Positions 55,021 to 64,000 of a stretch of DNA of 64,000 nucleotides are shown here, piece by piece (position 1 is the stretch's first letter; each line of letters begins with the position of its first letter). The notes beneath the pieces are model-generated. The model was not told where the DNA came from. It did no database searches and saw nothing but the letters and a program-made list of their open reading frames with translations. The stretch comes from Mactromeris polynyma (taxonomy: Eukaryota > Mollusca > Bivalvia > Venerida > Mactridae). The translations under genes and the position numbers were made by a program. The stretch spans positions 12,214,001-12,278,000 of the forward strand of contig JASFXZ010000016.1 in the NCBI GenBank assembly GCA_032209605.1, given 5' to 3'.

Positions 55021-55469
55021 TGTTTACTTTGCAATGAACTTTTGTAAAAACGTTTGACTTGAAAAACTGAAGTATTTTCTTAACTTGGCTAAACAATTTT
55101 GAAATTAACTCGATGTTACCACCAGTTTGATACCTACGCACTGAGCGAGCAAACATACCACAGCTTATACAGACATTTACATCACTTGACTTAGCTATAA
55201 AATTGTCTGTCTTAACAATAACTTAACATAATTACACGATGTTTACAAAGCACTAAAATAAAACGGCAAGTATATATAACTCTTGCGGCTGCGTAAGTTA
55301 TTGCAAGAACACGTGTTGAAAAGTGCGTATTTTATTTTATTTTTTTGTTCGATATAAAACGTTGTTTTATTAGATATTGCCATTCGTTAAAACTCGACCA
55401 CATGCATGTAAGCTGTAATTATTGAAGTTATTGAGATTCAATGGTTCATTAATAATGAAGAAAGGTATA
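55021..55469. other. No recognisable feature
   Basis: AT-rich sequence, no gene seen. Confidence 0.4.
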
Positions 55470-55747
55470 TTTGTGTTTATTTATACCGGTTTCCCGTATG
55501 GGCGACGCCTCCGGTAGAAAGTTAGTCATTTTAGATTTTTGGAGGAGAGTGCATGGTAAAGAAAATGTTCCGGTGCCAGAAACTCCCGTGGTTCTTTTAC
55601 GTGCCCAATGTAAAGCATCGTACACGGGACCTCGGTTTTTGTCTCATCCGAAAGACTGTTAGTACTGTTAGTGGTGGTGCGGGGGATCGAACCTGCGACC
55701 CCTGGATTACTAGTCCAGCGCATTACCACTGGACCACGGATCCGCTC
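55470..55747 (-). mobile_element. SINE family S, full length
   Basis: On the minus strand: CGTGGTCCAGTGGTAATGCG (A box), GCAGGTTCGATCCCCCGC (B box), ACTAACAGTCTTTCGGATGA, GATGCTTTACATTGGGCACG and CATGCACTCTCC. It ends CGTCGCCCATACGGGAAACC followed by TATAAATAAA. Three 60- to 67-codon frames are shadows of it. Confidence 0.83.
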
Positions 55748-55794
55748 TAATTTGAAGAGAAGCTAAGAACCTATATGTGTATATCCGTCGGAGG

Positions 55795-55935
55795 GCTTCC
55801 GTGGTCGAGTGGTTATGATCGCTGACTTCAAATCACTTGCCTTTCTCCGCTGTGGGTTCAAATCCTGTCTGGGATATAGAATGGGTCAGTGAGGATTTCA
55901 TCCAGCAAGCTTACAGAAGGTTGGTTGTTGTCGTG
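55795..55935 (+). mobile_element. SINE family T, 3' truncated
   Basis: tRNA-like head GCTTCCGTGGTCGAGTGGTT (A box) with GTGGGTTCAAATCCTGTC (B box), then GTCAGTGAGGATTTCATCCA and GCAAGCTTACAGAAGGTTGG. The latter block resembles the body of another invertebrate-wide tRNA-SINE (ATCCAGCTGGCTTACGGAAG type, from memory). The remainder of the body is missing. Confidence 0.65.
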
Positions 55936-55998
55936 TACATAATGAAATTAAATTTGAAACGGCATCACATTTTTTTCTCTTCTTACGTCGTAATATGG

Positions 55999-56178
55999 TA
56001 CAGTCGGACCGCGTTTATTCGACAACCTTCTATCCGAATACCCGTTATGATCCGAAATTAAAAATAAAGTCCCGGTGTATCTTATGTACGTCGAATTAAA
56101 ATGGGTTATTCGAAACCATGTATTATTCGAAATACGATTTCGGTCCCGATGAATTCGAATGAACGCGATCCAACTGTA
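55999..56178 (-). mobile_element. Family D MITE, TA-bounded
   Basis: TACAGTCGGACCGCGTTTAT to GAATGAACGCGATCCAACTGTA-type end. The interior is rich in ATTCGAA and CCGAAT words (TTATTCGACAACC, GGGTTATTCGAAACC, TATTATTCGAAATACG). It shows both terminal repeats, which the two other family D copies have partly lost. Confidence 0.8.
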
Positions 56179-57771
56179 GTTTTAAGCCATCAACATTTCA
56201 TTTCACAAAAAAAAGTTTTGCATGTTCCTAAACCGAAAATGGCTGATTTTGTTCGAACGAACGTAGGGATTTTTGACGGAAAGTGAGGAATTTTCTATCG
56301 CCAAATATGGTATTAATCATAGAATGTAATCAAGTCGAAACTGCATTACGGAATTTGACGAAATATGTTCGAAAATTGCGACATTTTTAAAATCATGCCC
56401 TCAGGTAATATCGATAAAATCTGAACATTTCCAATTATGTTTCACTGTTACCGTTTAACCCTATAAAGCTGAAACAAAGCCGGGTTCAAGTTAGATACAG
56501 CGGTATTCGGCTTTGTTTTGACATTATCACTATTCTCTATACTATCGATTTGTGATTAGCTAGGATCTGTCAGACAATAATGAAAATACCATCTGTTAAG
56601 ATTTTATTTGCTATTGCTACGGTATCTCTTTATGTTTTCAAAGATAATTGCGTTCGCTGTATGCTTTATTAGTTGTCTGCGATATTATGCCCGTGTGGTA
56701 TTTGTACACCGACATTGTCTATACACTGGAAACATATATGGCAATAAATTCCAGCATCCGAGATGTACAAATGCTTTTCTCTCATTTTATACAGATTTCT
56801 GCGTCAGAAAATACAGATTTAGATTTCAAAATGCGATAAATATTAATTTCACATATTTCCGTTTGATTTACGTTTTTATTTCATATTCAGAAACTGTTAA
56901 TAAATGAAAAACTCAGGCCATATATAAAAATATTTGTTTGTTGTATTCCGACTATACTGAGTGGAGCTGAGTAGGTACATGCATTTAGATTTTTTATTCT
57001 TTTATTTATGAGTAATTGTTTGAATGTATCTCTCTTGATCAAGACTAGTAACTATACTTGTCATACTAGGCCAAGAAAATATTTTGGAGCGCACCATTTT
57101 TGACGGGTATCAGGGGGGAACAGTAAGCAAACCGTTTTTTAGTTTTGTAAGTTTTTTCAGTGTTTCACATTTGAATCATAATTTACTTAAAGCATACAGA
57201 AATAATTAATGTTTTTGTTATTTTCGATTTTTTTTACAATTATGCAGTAACTTGAAAGTATTTGAATTTATTACATGCTGAGTCAAAAAAGAAAGTGTGC
57301 GTGGATAATATGGACATGTTTCGATACAATGGGGGCTAAACATGGACATATTTGGTACCAAGTGAAAGATAATTTTAATTTCTATCTGGTGGTATAGTTT
57401 TTGTTATCTGTATTGCATCTTGATGAATATACTGACCAATATAATTTAATTGGTTACAACGTAAAAGCAAAACGCGTCATACGTACTTTATTTTTTCACT
57501 CCACGTACATTTGGTAGTAGTGGAAGAAACAAAATAGCTATAGCGGTGTCTTCATTTAAAATTATGATGTTTTACTTCTGATATGTGAAACGTATTGTCG
57601 ATCCCTAATTTTAATGAATCTGATCCCACCTACTATAGTTTACCTCACTCAGGGACTGTATTTGGAGTTGATGACAAATAATATTTGTCACTAAGCTAAG
57701 AAAATTAAAAAAGATTCTAACCGCTTTACCAATTCCATTATCAGCATTTGTTTATTGCGAGTTAGTTGATA
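56179..57771. other. No recognisable feature
   Basis: Long AT-rich stretch. Open frames of 63-99 codons near 56608-56907 have no recognisable motif, and no repeats or element ends were identified. Confidence 0.4.
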
Positions 57772-58017
57772 TACAGTTAAACCCCAATGATAATACTACC
57801 CTTAGGGCTTGGGACTCTTGAAAACTGGTCTTTATATTGAGTTGGTATTAATATTGAGGTTGAATAAAGAGCGGAACAGTCAAAATGGACTTGAAAGTGT
57901 GGTCTTAATATAGAGGTTGAATAAGAAGCAAAATAGGGAAAATGGACTTGAAAATTATGTTCTTAATTTTGAGGTGGTGTTATTATTGAGGTGGTCTTTC
58001 AGTGAGGTGTAACTGTA
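57772..58017 (-). mobile_element. Family A MITE, copy A12, with internal duplication
   Basis: TACAGTTAAACCCCAATGAT to TCAGTGAGGTGTAACTGTA, TA-bounded. A central segment is doubled: GGTTGAATAAAGAGCGGAAC..AATGGACTTGAAAGTG is followed by GGTTGAATAAGAAGCAAAAT..AATGGACTTGAAAAT. This makes the copy about 65 bp longer than standard. Confidence 0.88.
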
Positions 58018-58019
58018 TA

Positions 58020-58135
58020 TAGACTTTGGCAGTTACTTGCTCAGAAAGATTCAGCACTGGTCAGAACTCGAGGAACACGTGTTAGGTCAACTGACCATCA
58101 TGCGTAACTCAAACACTGTAGAACAACGATTACAC
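58020..58135 (+). repeat. SINE family V tail fragment
   Basis: TTTGGCAGTTACTTGCTCAG, ACTGGTCAGAACTCGAGGAA, CACGTGTTAGGTCAACTGAC and CACTGTAGAACAACG follow the family V tail. It starts directly after copy A12, suggesting that A12 inserted into this SINE and removed or displaced its head. Confidence 0.65.
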
Positions 58136-58266
58136 TTTTGTTAGATCATTGTGGCCCTGGTTATAAAATGAATGTTAAAATATATTAAAAAAAACAAATA
58201 CTCAAACACATTATCTTGTGTGAAATCATGATTTTACAATTTGCAAAATAGTCTGCTCGTCAAAAG

Positions 58267-58388
58267 TGAATATTGTGGTTCCGCAATTTTAACGCATGCG
58301 CAAAACGGGCAAATGTTAATGGAAAGGATTATCGGAAAAGAGATAAAAACAATCGAAAGGATTTTTTATTCAAATCCGATCCCATGAA
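58267..58388 (-). repeat. Family H dispersed repeat
   Basis: TTGTGGTTCCGCAATTTTAA, GGAAAGGATTATCGGAAAAG and CGAAAGGATTTTTTATTC are the reverse complement of the 26.48-kb copy. Confidence 0.75.
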
Positions 58389-58878
58389 CAAAATGAAAAA
58401 GGAATAGAAATAGATAATAAAACATGCAGACGATACGCACACAGACACGATTTCACAATATCGGCCAAACAAACAAAATTAAAATTACTTTGATGCGACT
58501 CCGATCATGAAGATTAGTTTTTGGTTTAATTAAAATTAAAAAATGCGAAGCAGTGAAGGCGTTATTCACAAATCAGACGTTTCCCAGACAGATCCGGACA
58601 AGGGAATAGAGAGGCAAACACAGGGAGGGGAGACAAAACAAGACTAAAATAGTCAGGACAATGAACCAAAACACAACAGCTTCATCATCCGACTCAAAAA
58701 TATTAATATCTGGAGCGACACGTGACTACGCGCCAACGTAACAAGATATTTAAGGGAATACAACGACCTAAAAGCTTGTACTGTCAGAAAACCACCGAGG
58801 ACTTAAACCGGTTTAGCTGCATGACAACTTCACACTTAACCGTCGGATTACCAAAAGTCGAATGTTTACAGAAATATA
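58389..58878. other. No recognised gene; possible old family F scrap
   Basis: Near 58570-58650 CCAGACAGATCCGGACAAGG and GGCAAACACAGGGAGGGGAG faintly recall family F. No other feature was identified. Confidence 0.3.
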
Positions 58879-59061
58879 TACAGAAAAACCTCACTTAAAG
58901 ACCATCTCAATAATAAGACCACCTTAATGTTAAGAACACCATTTTCAGGCCCGATTAAACTGTTTTTGCCCTTTATTCAACCTCGATATTAAAACCATCT
59001 CAATATTAAGACCAGTTTTCAAGGGTCGCAAGGGTGGTCTTATTATTGAGGTTTTACTGTT
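58879..59061 (+). mobile_element. Family A MITE, copy A13
   Basis: TACAGAAAAACCTCACTTAA to TTATTGAGGTTTTACTGT, with TTTATTCAACCTCGATATTA and CCAGTTTTCAAGGGTCGCAA inside. The last bases of the right end are changed. Confidence 0.88.
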
Positions 59062-59647
59062 TTGACTCCGTTGAAAGAAACCTGCCTAAAACACACGGAG
59101 ATGAAAGTCATTTTGTCACACTTGCGTTGGGAGTCAGTCGCGACGCCCGCTCCGCATAAAATGGAATCATACCTCGGTATAAACATCAATTCATGTTTGA
59201 ATCAAGCGTTCACAAGAGACTGAATACAGCAGAAGATGGCGTGTTAAAATGATAGATAGAGTCTGCATTTAATAGTTAGTCTGGTGCAGTGGTTTATCAA
59301 ATCCTGTTACTTGATAGTAAGATTATACAGATAAATGAGATGGAAATGTCTTCAATTTATTGCAAAGAAATAACTGATAGTTTATTCCCAGTATCTGTGA
59401 AGGTTTTAACGCAACTTGTAAACAAACTCAGACGATTTATAAAACTGAAATAAATTCTCTCAGAAACTAATAAACACGTTTTTTCTAATTTTAATAACAT
59501 TTTCATTTGCCGACTTGAAAGCGGTTTGCAAAAAGCAGCAAATATTAATAAAGTTTCCATTTAGACAGAAATATGATACATATCGCAAGCGTTACATGAA
59601 CATTGTGTAAATCAAAGTCAAGTTTGAGAAACACGAACAATCGGTCA
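59062..59647. other. No recognisable feature
   Basis: AT-rich sequence with a 67-codon minus-strand frame lacking any motif. Confidence 0.4.
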
Positions 59648-59704
59648 ATGGCGCTACCGGGAATCGAACCCAGGTCTACGGATTGCCGGTCCGTTATGCT
59701 AACA
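59648..59704 (-). tRNA. 5'-damaged tRNA-Ala(GGC)-like pseudogene or SINE head
   Basis: The minus strand contains TTAGCATAACGGACCGGCAA, TCCGTAGACCTGGGTTCGAT and TCCCGGTAGCGCCA. A 5-bp anticodon stem (ACGGA/TCCGT) with loop CCGGCAA gives anticodon GGC. The T stem (CTGGG/CCCGG) and a 3' acceptor strand TAGCGCC with a following A are intact. The matching 5' acceptor strand and left D arm are replaced by unrelated sequence (ACTATACGCATTG), so it cannot fold as a complete tRNA. Confidence 0.55.
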
Positions 59705-60574
59705 ATGCGTATAGTTAAAGAAATTGATATTAGTCAGTTACTTGAGCGAGATTTGTTGCATAGACTACAGATCGTAGACTGAGGGCTTTTAAATGCGACT
59801 GGCCGAGACTGGGGTTAACTAAATTAATCTAATTGTTGAAAATTGTATTAATTAATTTTCACAAAATCTCTGACAGACAATTAACATTTCACTTCTTCTT
59901 TTATTTCGTATCAAAACGAGATAATTTAACCATTTTTATATTGTTGGAGCAAATTCGTAATGGCCATGTTTTTATTGGTCGAATTTTGTCTGGCCTACTC
60001 GTTTATATGCGATTTGTTAGTTTATCGTGGAACATTTTGCATCGTGTCAATATTAATACGATATACGGCTAATTCATTTATAATTACAGAAAAAAATCTG
60101 TATTTTATTTTAAGAGAAAAATATGAATGGAAATTCTGACATGCCCCCACAATAAAACGTCTACTTAGTTGTCAACGTCTCTTTTGCTGACCAAGTCCAG
60201 CTGGCTGACGTGGGCACTTAGATTTAGACTTTATAATCTGAGGTGGTATATTTGCTTCTGCGTTGTTATGACGGTATATTGTTTTATGAAATTTGGCAAA
60301 AGTGAAGAGTGGGTAATAACGATTATTCAGACATTTTTTTTTCAAATTTAAGTCAAAGTCTTTGTTTCAGTTTAAGTTTGTGAATAAAGTTCCTGGGTTC
60401 AATTTCATAAACATGAATCTATACTTATGGGTAATGTTTGAAATGTTGTACGCAGATAAAAATTGTTAGAAAGAATAGTCCAAATATCTAATGCTGACAT
60501 AATTATGGAAATCCATCTATGAAGATAGTTTGCTCTGAACTTGTGGCTGCTATAAGATTGCGAGTTACTGAAAC
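59705..60574. other. No recognisable feature
   Basis: AT-rich sequence with 60- to 79-codon plus-strand frames of no recognised family. Confidence 0.4.
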
Positions 60575-60642
60575 ATCATAATTTTAAGTTTATGATGGGA
60601 TTATCAAGATGATAATATCAATTATAAACTTAAAATTATGAT
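60575..60642. repeat. Perfect 19-bp hairpin with nested inner stem
   Basis: Arms ATCATAATTTTAAGTTTAT (60575-60593) and ATAAACTTAAAATTATGAT (60624-60642) are exact reverse complements. The 30-base middle contains a second stem, ATTATC/GATAAT, around AAGAT. It lies 33 bases upstream of the second family J MITE. Confidence 0.9.
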
Positions 60643-60675
60643 TTTATTATTATTATTATCAAACTTGTGAGTATC

Positions 60676-61020
60676 TTAAAGGTACATTGTCTTATTTTTT
60701 TGGACAACATATCCTTAGTGATAAATATGAGAAAATTGGTGGTAATTTACTTCATACAGATGCACTCTACAACACTGCATTGTCACTTTTCTTAAATGCT
60801 TACCAAAGTCACATATACTAGTGTCCGCTACTGGTATTTTCTATCCTGACTTACGGGCCGAGTTAGAGCGCTAGCATAGGAAATACCTGTATTTTGCAAT
60901 ACCAGGACTTTTTAAGAAAAGTGACGATGTAGATATTTTACAGTATGTCTGCGTGAAGGCATTAAACATGCCACTTTCTCAAAATTACTTAGCATATTTT
61001 GACCGAAAATCTACCTTTAA
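60676..61020. mobile_element. Family J MITE, second copy
   Basis: TTAAAGGTACATTGTCTTAT to CGAAAATCTACCTTTAA. Interior words ATAAATATGAGAAAAT, CTACAACACTGCATTGTCAC and TGGTATTTTCTATCCTGAC match the 9.95-kb copy in order. Confidence 0.78.
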
Positions 61021-61325
61021 ACTGTTAAGCTGTATATATTTGTTTATTTACTGATCGTTACATCCGTTACATTTAAATATTATTGTTCAATTAATAGTAC
61101 AAACGATTTTATAGATTTTTCTACCAATGAAATCTGTCTGTTATATATTTATGGTTATTTTCAAGGTCATGTCACGTTGTTTAAATTTACTTAATTTGCT
61201 ACGATTGTAAAACTAGTTGTATCAACTTATGCTAATCATTCTCGCAAAGCCCCACTTCCAAAATTTTAACCATTTTTTACTCGATTCTTATACAAGGAAT
61301 GTTGGACTTCTAAAGGATACCGCCG

Positions 61326-61402
61326 ATTTTTTGGATTCGAACCACGACCCGTGGGCCGGAAACCAACCCTCTACCCCTGGGTCACTATGACTCGGAGTAC
61401 AG
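61326..61402 (-). repeat. tRNA-like SINE head
   Basis: The minus strand has TAGTGACCCAGGGGTAGAGG (A box) and GTCGTGGTTCGAATCC (B box). The expected anticodon stem between them is poor. No known body follows, so it is a relic of a tRNA-derived element rather than a working gene. Confidence 0.45.
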
Positions 61403-62984
61403 ATACTTCATTATAAGATCTTTTTAATTAGTGAAAACAATTTAAGGGATTAATTAAAGGTTAATTGATATAAAAAACATATTTGTTTCAATGACGCGTA
61501 TTGGTTAGTCAAGCTTAGATTTCGGTGATTACAACCCGAACACTGGTAAAAATACCAACCGAAATAATTAACGATTAAACTAAATTATTTTAAAGCTATA
61601 AAGAAATGTGGACTTTTAATGAAATTATGGTAATTAGAAAACCTTTTATCCGATATAACATTTTTTCAGGATGATGGCTTGAATTTTGTTTTAGGCCTAA
61701 AAAATATGTTTGTTTCGGATTTCAAGTCCAAAAGAAACAGGGTAGGTAGGTTTTTTCAAACGACGCGAATTTAGATAGATTTAATTGAGTATATTATGTT
61801 AAAAGACAAATCCCCTTTCCGTTTAACATGATTAATGTTTAATCAAGGTGAATATAATGCTCTATAGCTGGAATACTCGTAAAGCGTCTAATGGGATGAA
61901 ATATGATCCTAAGGAAAAAATCGCACAAAAAAAATCAAAAAAGAACGAATTTTACCAAAAAGAAAAAAAAAGTGTTAAACGCGAACAACTTTCTAGGGTC
62001 GGGGCAAAACATAGGGTAGGTCGATAAAACTGAAACAAACACATGTTTACGCCTTAAAGTCCTTTTACTTAATATGAATAACACGTAGTACTGTGTTAAA
62101 ATTTAACATGTTAGAAATATCCGGATTTCGGTTAAAATAAATATTTAATAGAATCATACCAACACCTGTCACTACCCGGTTATCTAATCTTTCGCACATT
62201 ATCTGGTCCATGTTGTGAAATATAATACAATACGCGAGATGGAATTAGCATCATTTAACACTTGTTTTGTCAGAGGTTATATTGAGCCAGGTACGTAGTT
62301 ACAAACCCAAACAATATATTATTTGAATAGTATGCCGAAAAAACCGGGACACTTATACATTTTTTTAAAATCAACACAGAATAAATCATGTCATACCTTT
62401 GTTTTTACGATGAAATCCTTCGATTTTGAACAAAAATCCTTTATTATCCAACACTACGATAAAGTATAACACACAAAAAAGACTATTCAAATGTTTAATG
62501 AGAAAAAAGACGGTTAATATTTGTGTTATCACATAGCACACTCTTAAGCGTAATATTAACACAGCGTGTGATTCACCAGCCCCCTTTTTTGAAAGGACAA
62601 AGACCACTATCCGAGTGGTGTACTGTCACACATGAGTATCAATCGATTATTGAAACATTCACAGCCTAGAATGTATTCTCAATCATATCCAATAATTTTG
62701 CTGCATGGCGTTTTTGTCCATTTCAGCTCACATTATCTGATATTGGAAATAATGCCCCCATATTTCTCCGATCATCTATCAATGCGCCCGCCAGTTGTTA
62801 GCTATTTGTCATATTTCACGATAACAATTTCAATTATGAAGTCGAAAAGCAATGAAATGATGTTATAAAATATAACTGTTTATGACTTTAAAGTTTCAGT
62901 TGTGTTTTCAACATGGTACAACGTATTGCAGTTGATATGTTTAGTTTCAGTTTATTTATTTACAGCGACTATTAAAGGCGTATC
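61403..62984. other. No recognised gene
   Basis: AT-rich sequence. A 73-codon minus-strand and a 78-codon plus-strand frame near 62.4-62.9 kb have no recognisable motif. Confidence 0.4.
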
Positions 62985-63586
62985 CTACAATTTCTAACGC
63001 GGAGATTTCCTTTAAACTTTGTGTATTTGATCAGTGTAATGTATCTAACCAAAATATGAAACAAAAACGATAGGTCAACATGCTTGATTGTATGATAATA
63101 TAGAATTAAACGTGAATATTTCATATGAAAATAGATACTATTTTTTCTAGCGCGGAGATTTTCTTACAACTTGGTATACTATATGAGAGTCACTGTCTGA
63201 ATGAAAATATGATATAAAAATAGCAGGTCACCTTGCTAGTTTTCAGATAAAGATTCATTTGTTGTGTTTCAAATGTAATATATATGGAAAGTGAAAGTTG
63301 AAATAATTTACCCATAATGTACTTGGTAACCCATTATCGTTTTACATTTTCATAAAATGTGCTAGTTTTAAATATTTATTGAAGATCATTTTATAATATA
63401 AAATAAAGAAATTTAATAATATATGGATAAAGAAAGTAGAAGGAAAATTGCAAACATATGATGAAATCCTTCAATTAAACATAATAATATCATTATTTGT
63501 ATTGTTCTTGGTGACTATATAAAATTCAGTTAACATCTTTGCATAGTAAAGGAAAATAGCAAACTACTCCCATATACGTCTTTAAA
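62985..63586 (+). repeat. Family G dispersed repeat, enlarged copy
   Basis: TTTCTAACGCGGAGATTTCC begins homology with 10.56 kb. A related block (TTTCTAGCGCGGAGATTTTC) recurs about 163 bases on. The second half of the family resumes at 63420 (ATATGGATAAAGAAAGTAGA, AACATAATAATATCATTATT). The extra roughly 350 bases are a diverged internal duplication and spacer absent from the first copy. Confidence 0.7.
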
Positions 63587-64000
63587 CAAGTTTTTGCAGC
63601 GCATATCTATCCGTCTCATCGACTGTTAAGGGATTGTGCAGTTTGTGATCAAACCCCTATCAATGTGGGGGAAGGGGACATTATATAAAAATAAGCAGCT
63701 TCAAAATGTTATTAATAATTATCATTTTTCATTAATATTATTTCATTTGAAAGGAGCTTTCCATAAAAGCCTTTAACTATAACTGCTTCGTGTCTTTTTA
63801 TATATTTACAAGCGTTTTATTAAACATCAACTTATGAGAGACTGCCAATTGATATTATCTCCCTTTGTTCGTAAAAAATGTTTACATAATTAGCTCCCCT
63901 TATACCTAAACAAAAAATAGAGTCTAAGTGAATGTATGCATTTTTCACTTAAAAAAATGAGCGCTCCGCAAAATTCGTCTTTCTGACAAAAATATTATGT
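63587..64000. other. No recognisable feature
   Basis: AT-rich sequence to the window end, with a short GTGGGGGAAGGGGAC patch near 63670. No gene seen. Confidence 0.4.

Noticed and set aside
59648..61402. Functional tRNA genes at 59.65 and 61.33 kb
   Set aside because: A and B boxes are visible, but the acceptor or D-arm pairing is missing, so they fit SINE heads or tRNA relics better.

Overview
The window looks like non-coding genomic DNA from an invertebrate, most likely a mollusc and probably a bivalve. It is AT-rich, has no operons, ribosome binding sites or long open frames, and is packed with short interspersed repeats, miniature inverted-repeat elements (MITEs), minisatellites and decayed transposon coding remnants. 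The mollusc assignment is an inference from the tRNA-derived SINE tails and the CAGT-ended, tandem-repeat-bearing MITEs, which resemble elements known from bivalve genomes. No intact cellular gene was recognised. The only coding traces are a mariner (DD34D) transposase pseudogene at 8.6-9.8 kb (+), two reverse-transcriptase C-terminal remnants of non-LTR retrotransposons (24.1-24.5 kb on -, and 47.06-47.2 kb on +), and an unidentified exon-like stretch at 30.8-31.2 kb (-).

Dispersed repeats, named here for convenience: family A (13 copies, ends TACAGT-AAACCTC, repeated word GAGGTGGTCTTA); family B (5 near-identical copies of about 193 bp, TACAGTCAAACCTG ends); family C (AACCTCTCCAAAG/AACAACCTCTC words); family D (TTCGAATA/ATTCGGAT words, ends TACAGTCG-ACC). 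Others are family F (long element with a GCCACATACACAAGACA word), family G (two loci), family H (two loci, inverted), family J (TTAAAGGTA ends), family K (TTCGCGA words), family M (CGGCGCAGCCGTAC end, conserved ATTTGCAT octamer), a GTGCGCAC palindrome element, and at least three tRNA-derived SINE families (S, V, T).

Large tandem arrays lie at 1.8-2.3 kb (51-bp unit), 2.7-3.3 kb (32 bp), 12.8-13.7 kb (57 bp, GTT-rich), 28.0-28.5 kb (15 bp, G-rich), 33.5-35.0 kb (18 bp), 37.2-38.2 kb (45 bp), 39.0-39.25 kb (18 bp), 42.6-44.0 kb (48 bp), 49.7-50.0 kb (17 bp) and 51.8-52.1 kb (15 bp). The long open frames in these arrays follow from unit lengths divisible by three and are not taken as genes.

The main observation is that at least six tandem arrays sit inside, and are built from, mobile elements. 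The 51-bp array is an expanded segment of a SINE tail. The 32-bp and 15-bp arrays are independent expansions in two family C elements. Two family A elements carry the same 17-bp expansion in opposite orientations, and one family D element carries an 18-bp expansion. Families A-D share TA-flanked CAGT termini and repeated short internal words, so the window reads as a collection of Tc1/mariner-type non-autonomous elements at different stages of conversion into minisatellites.
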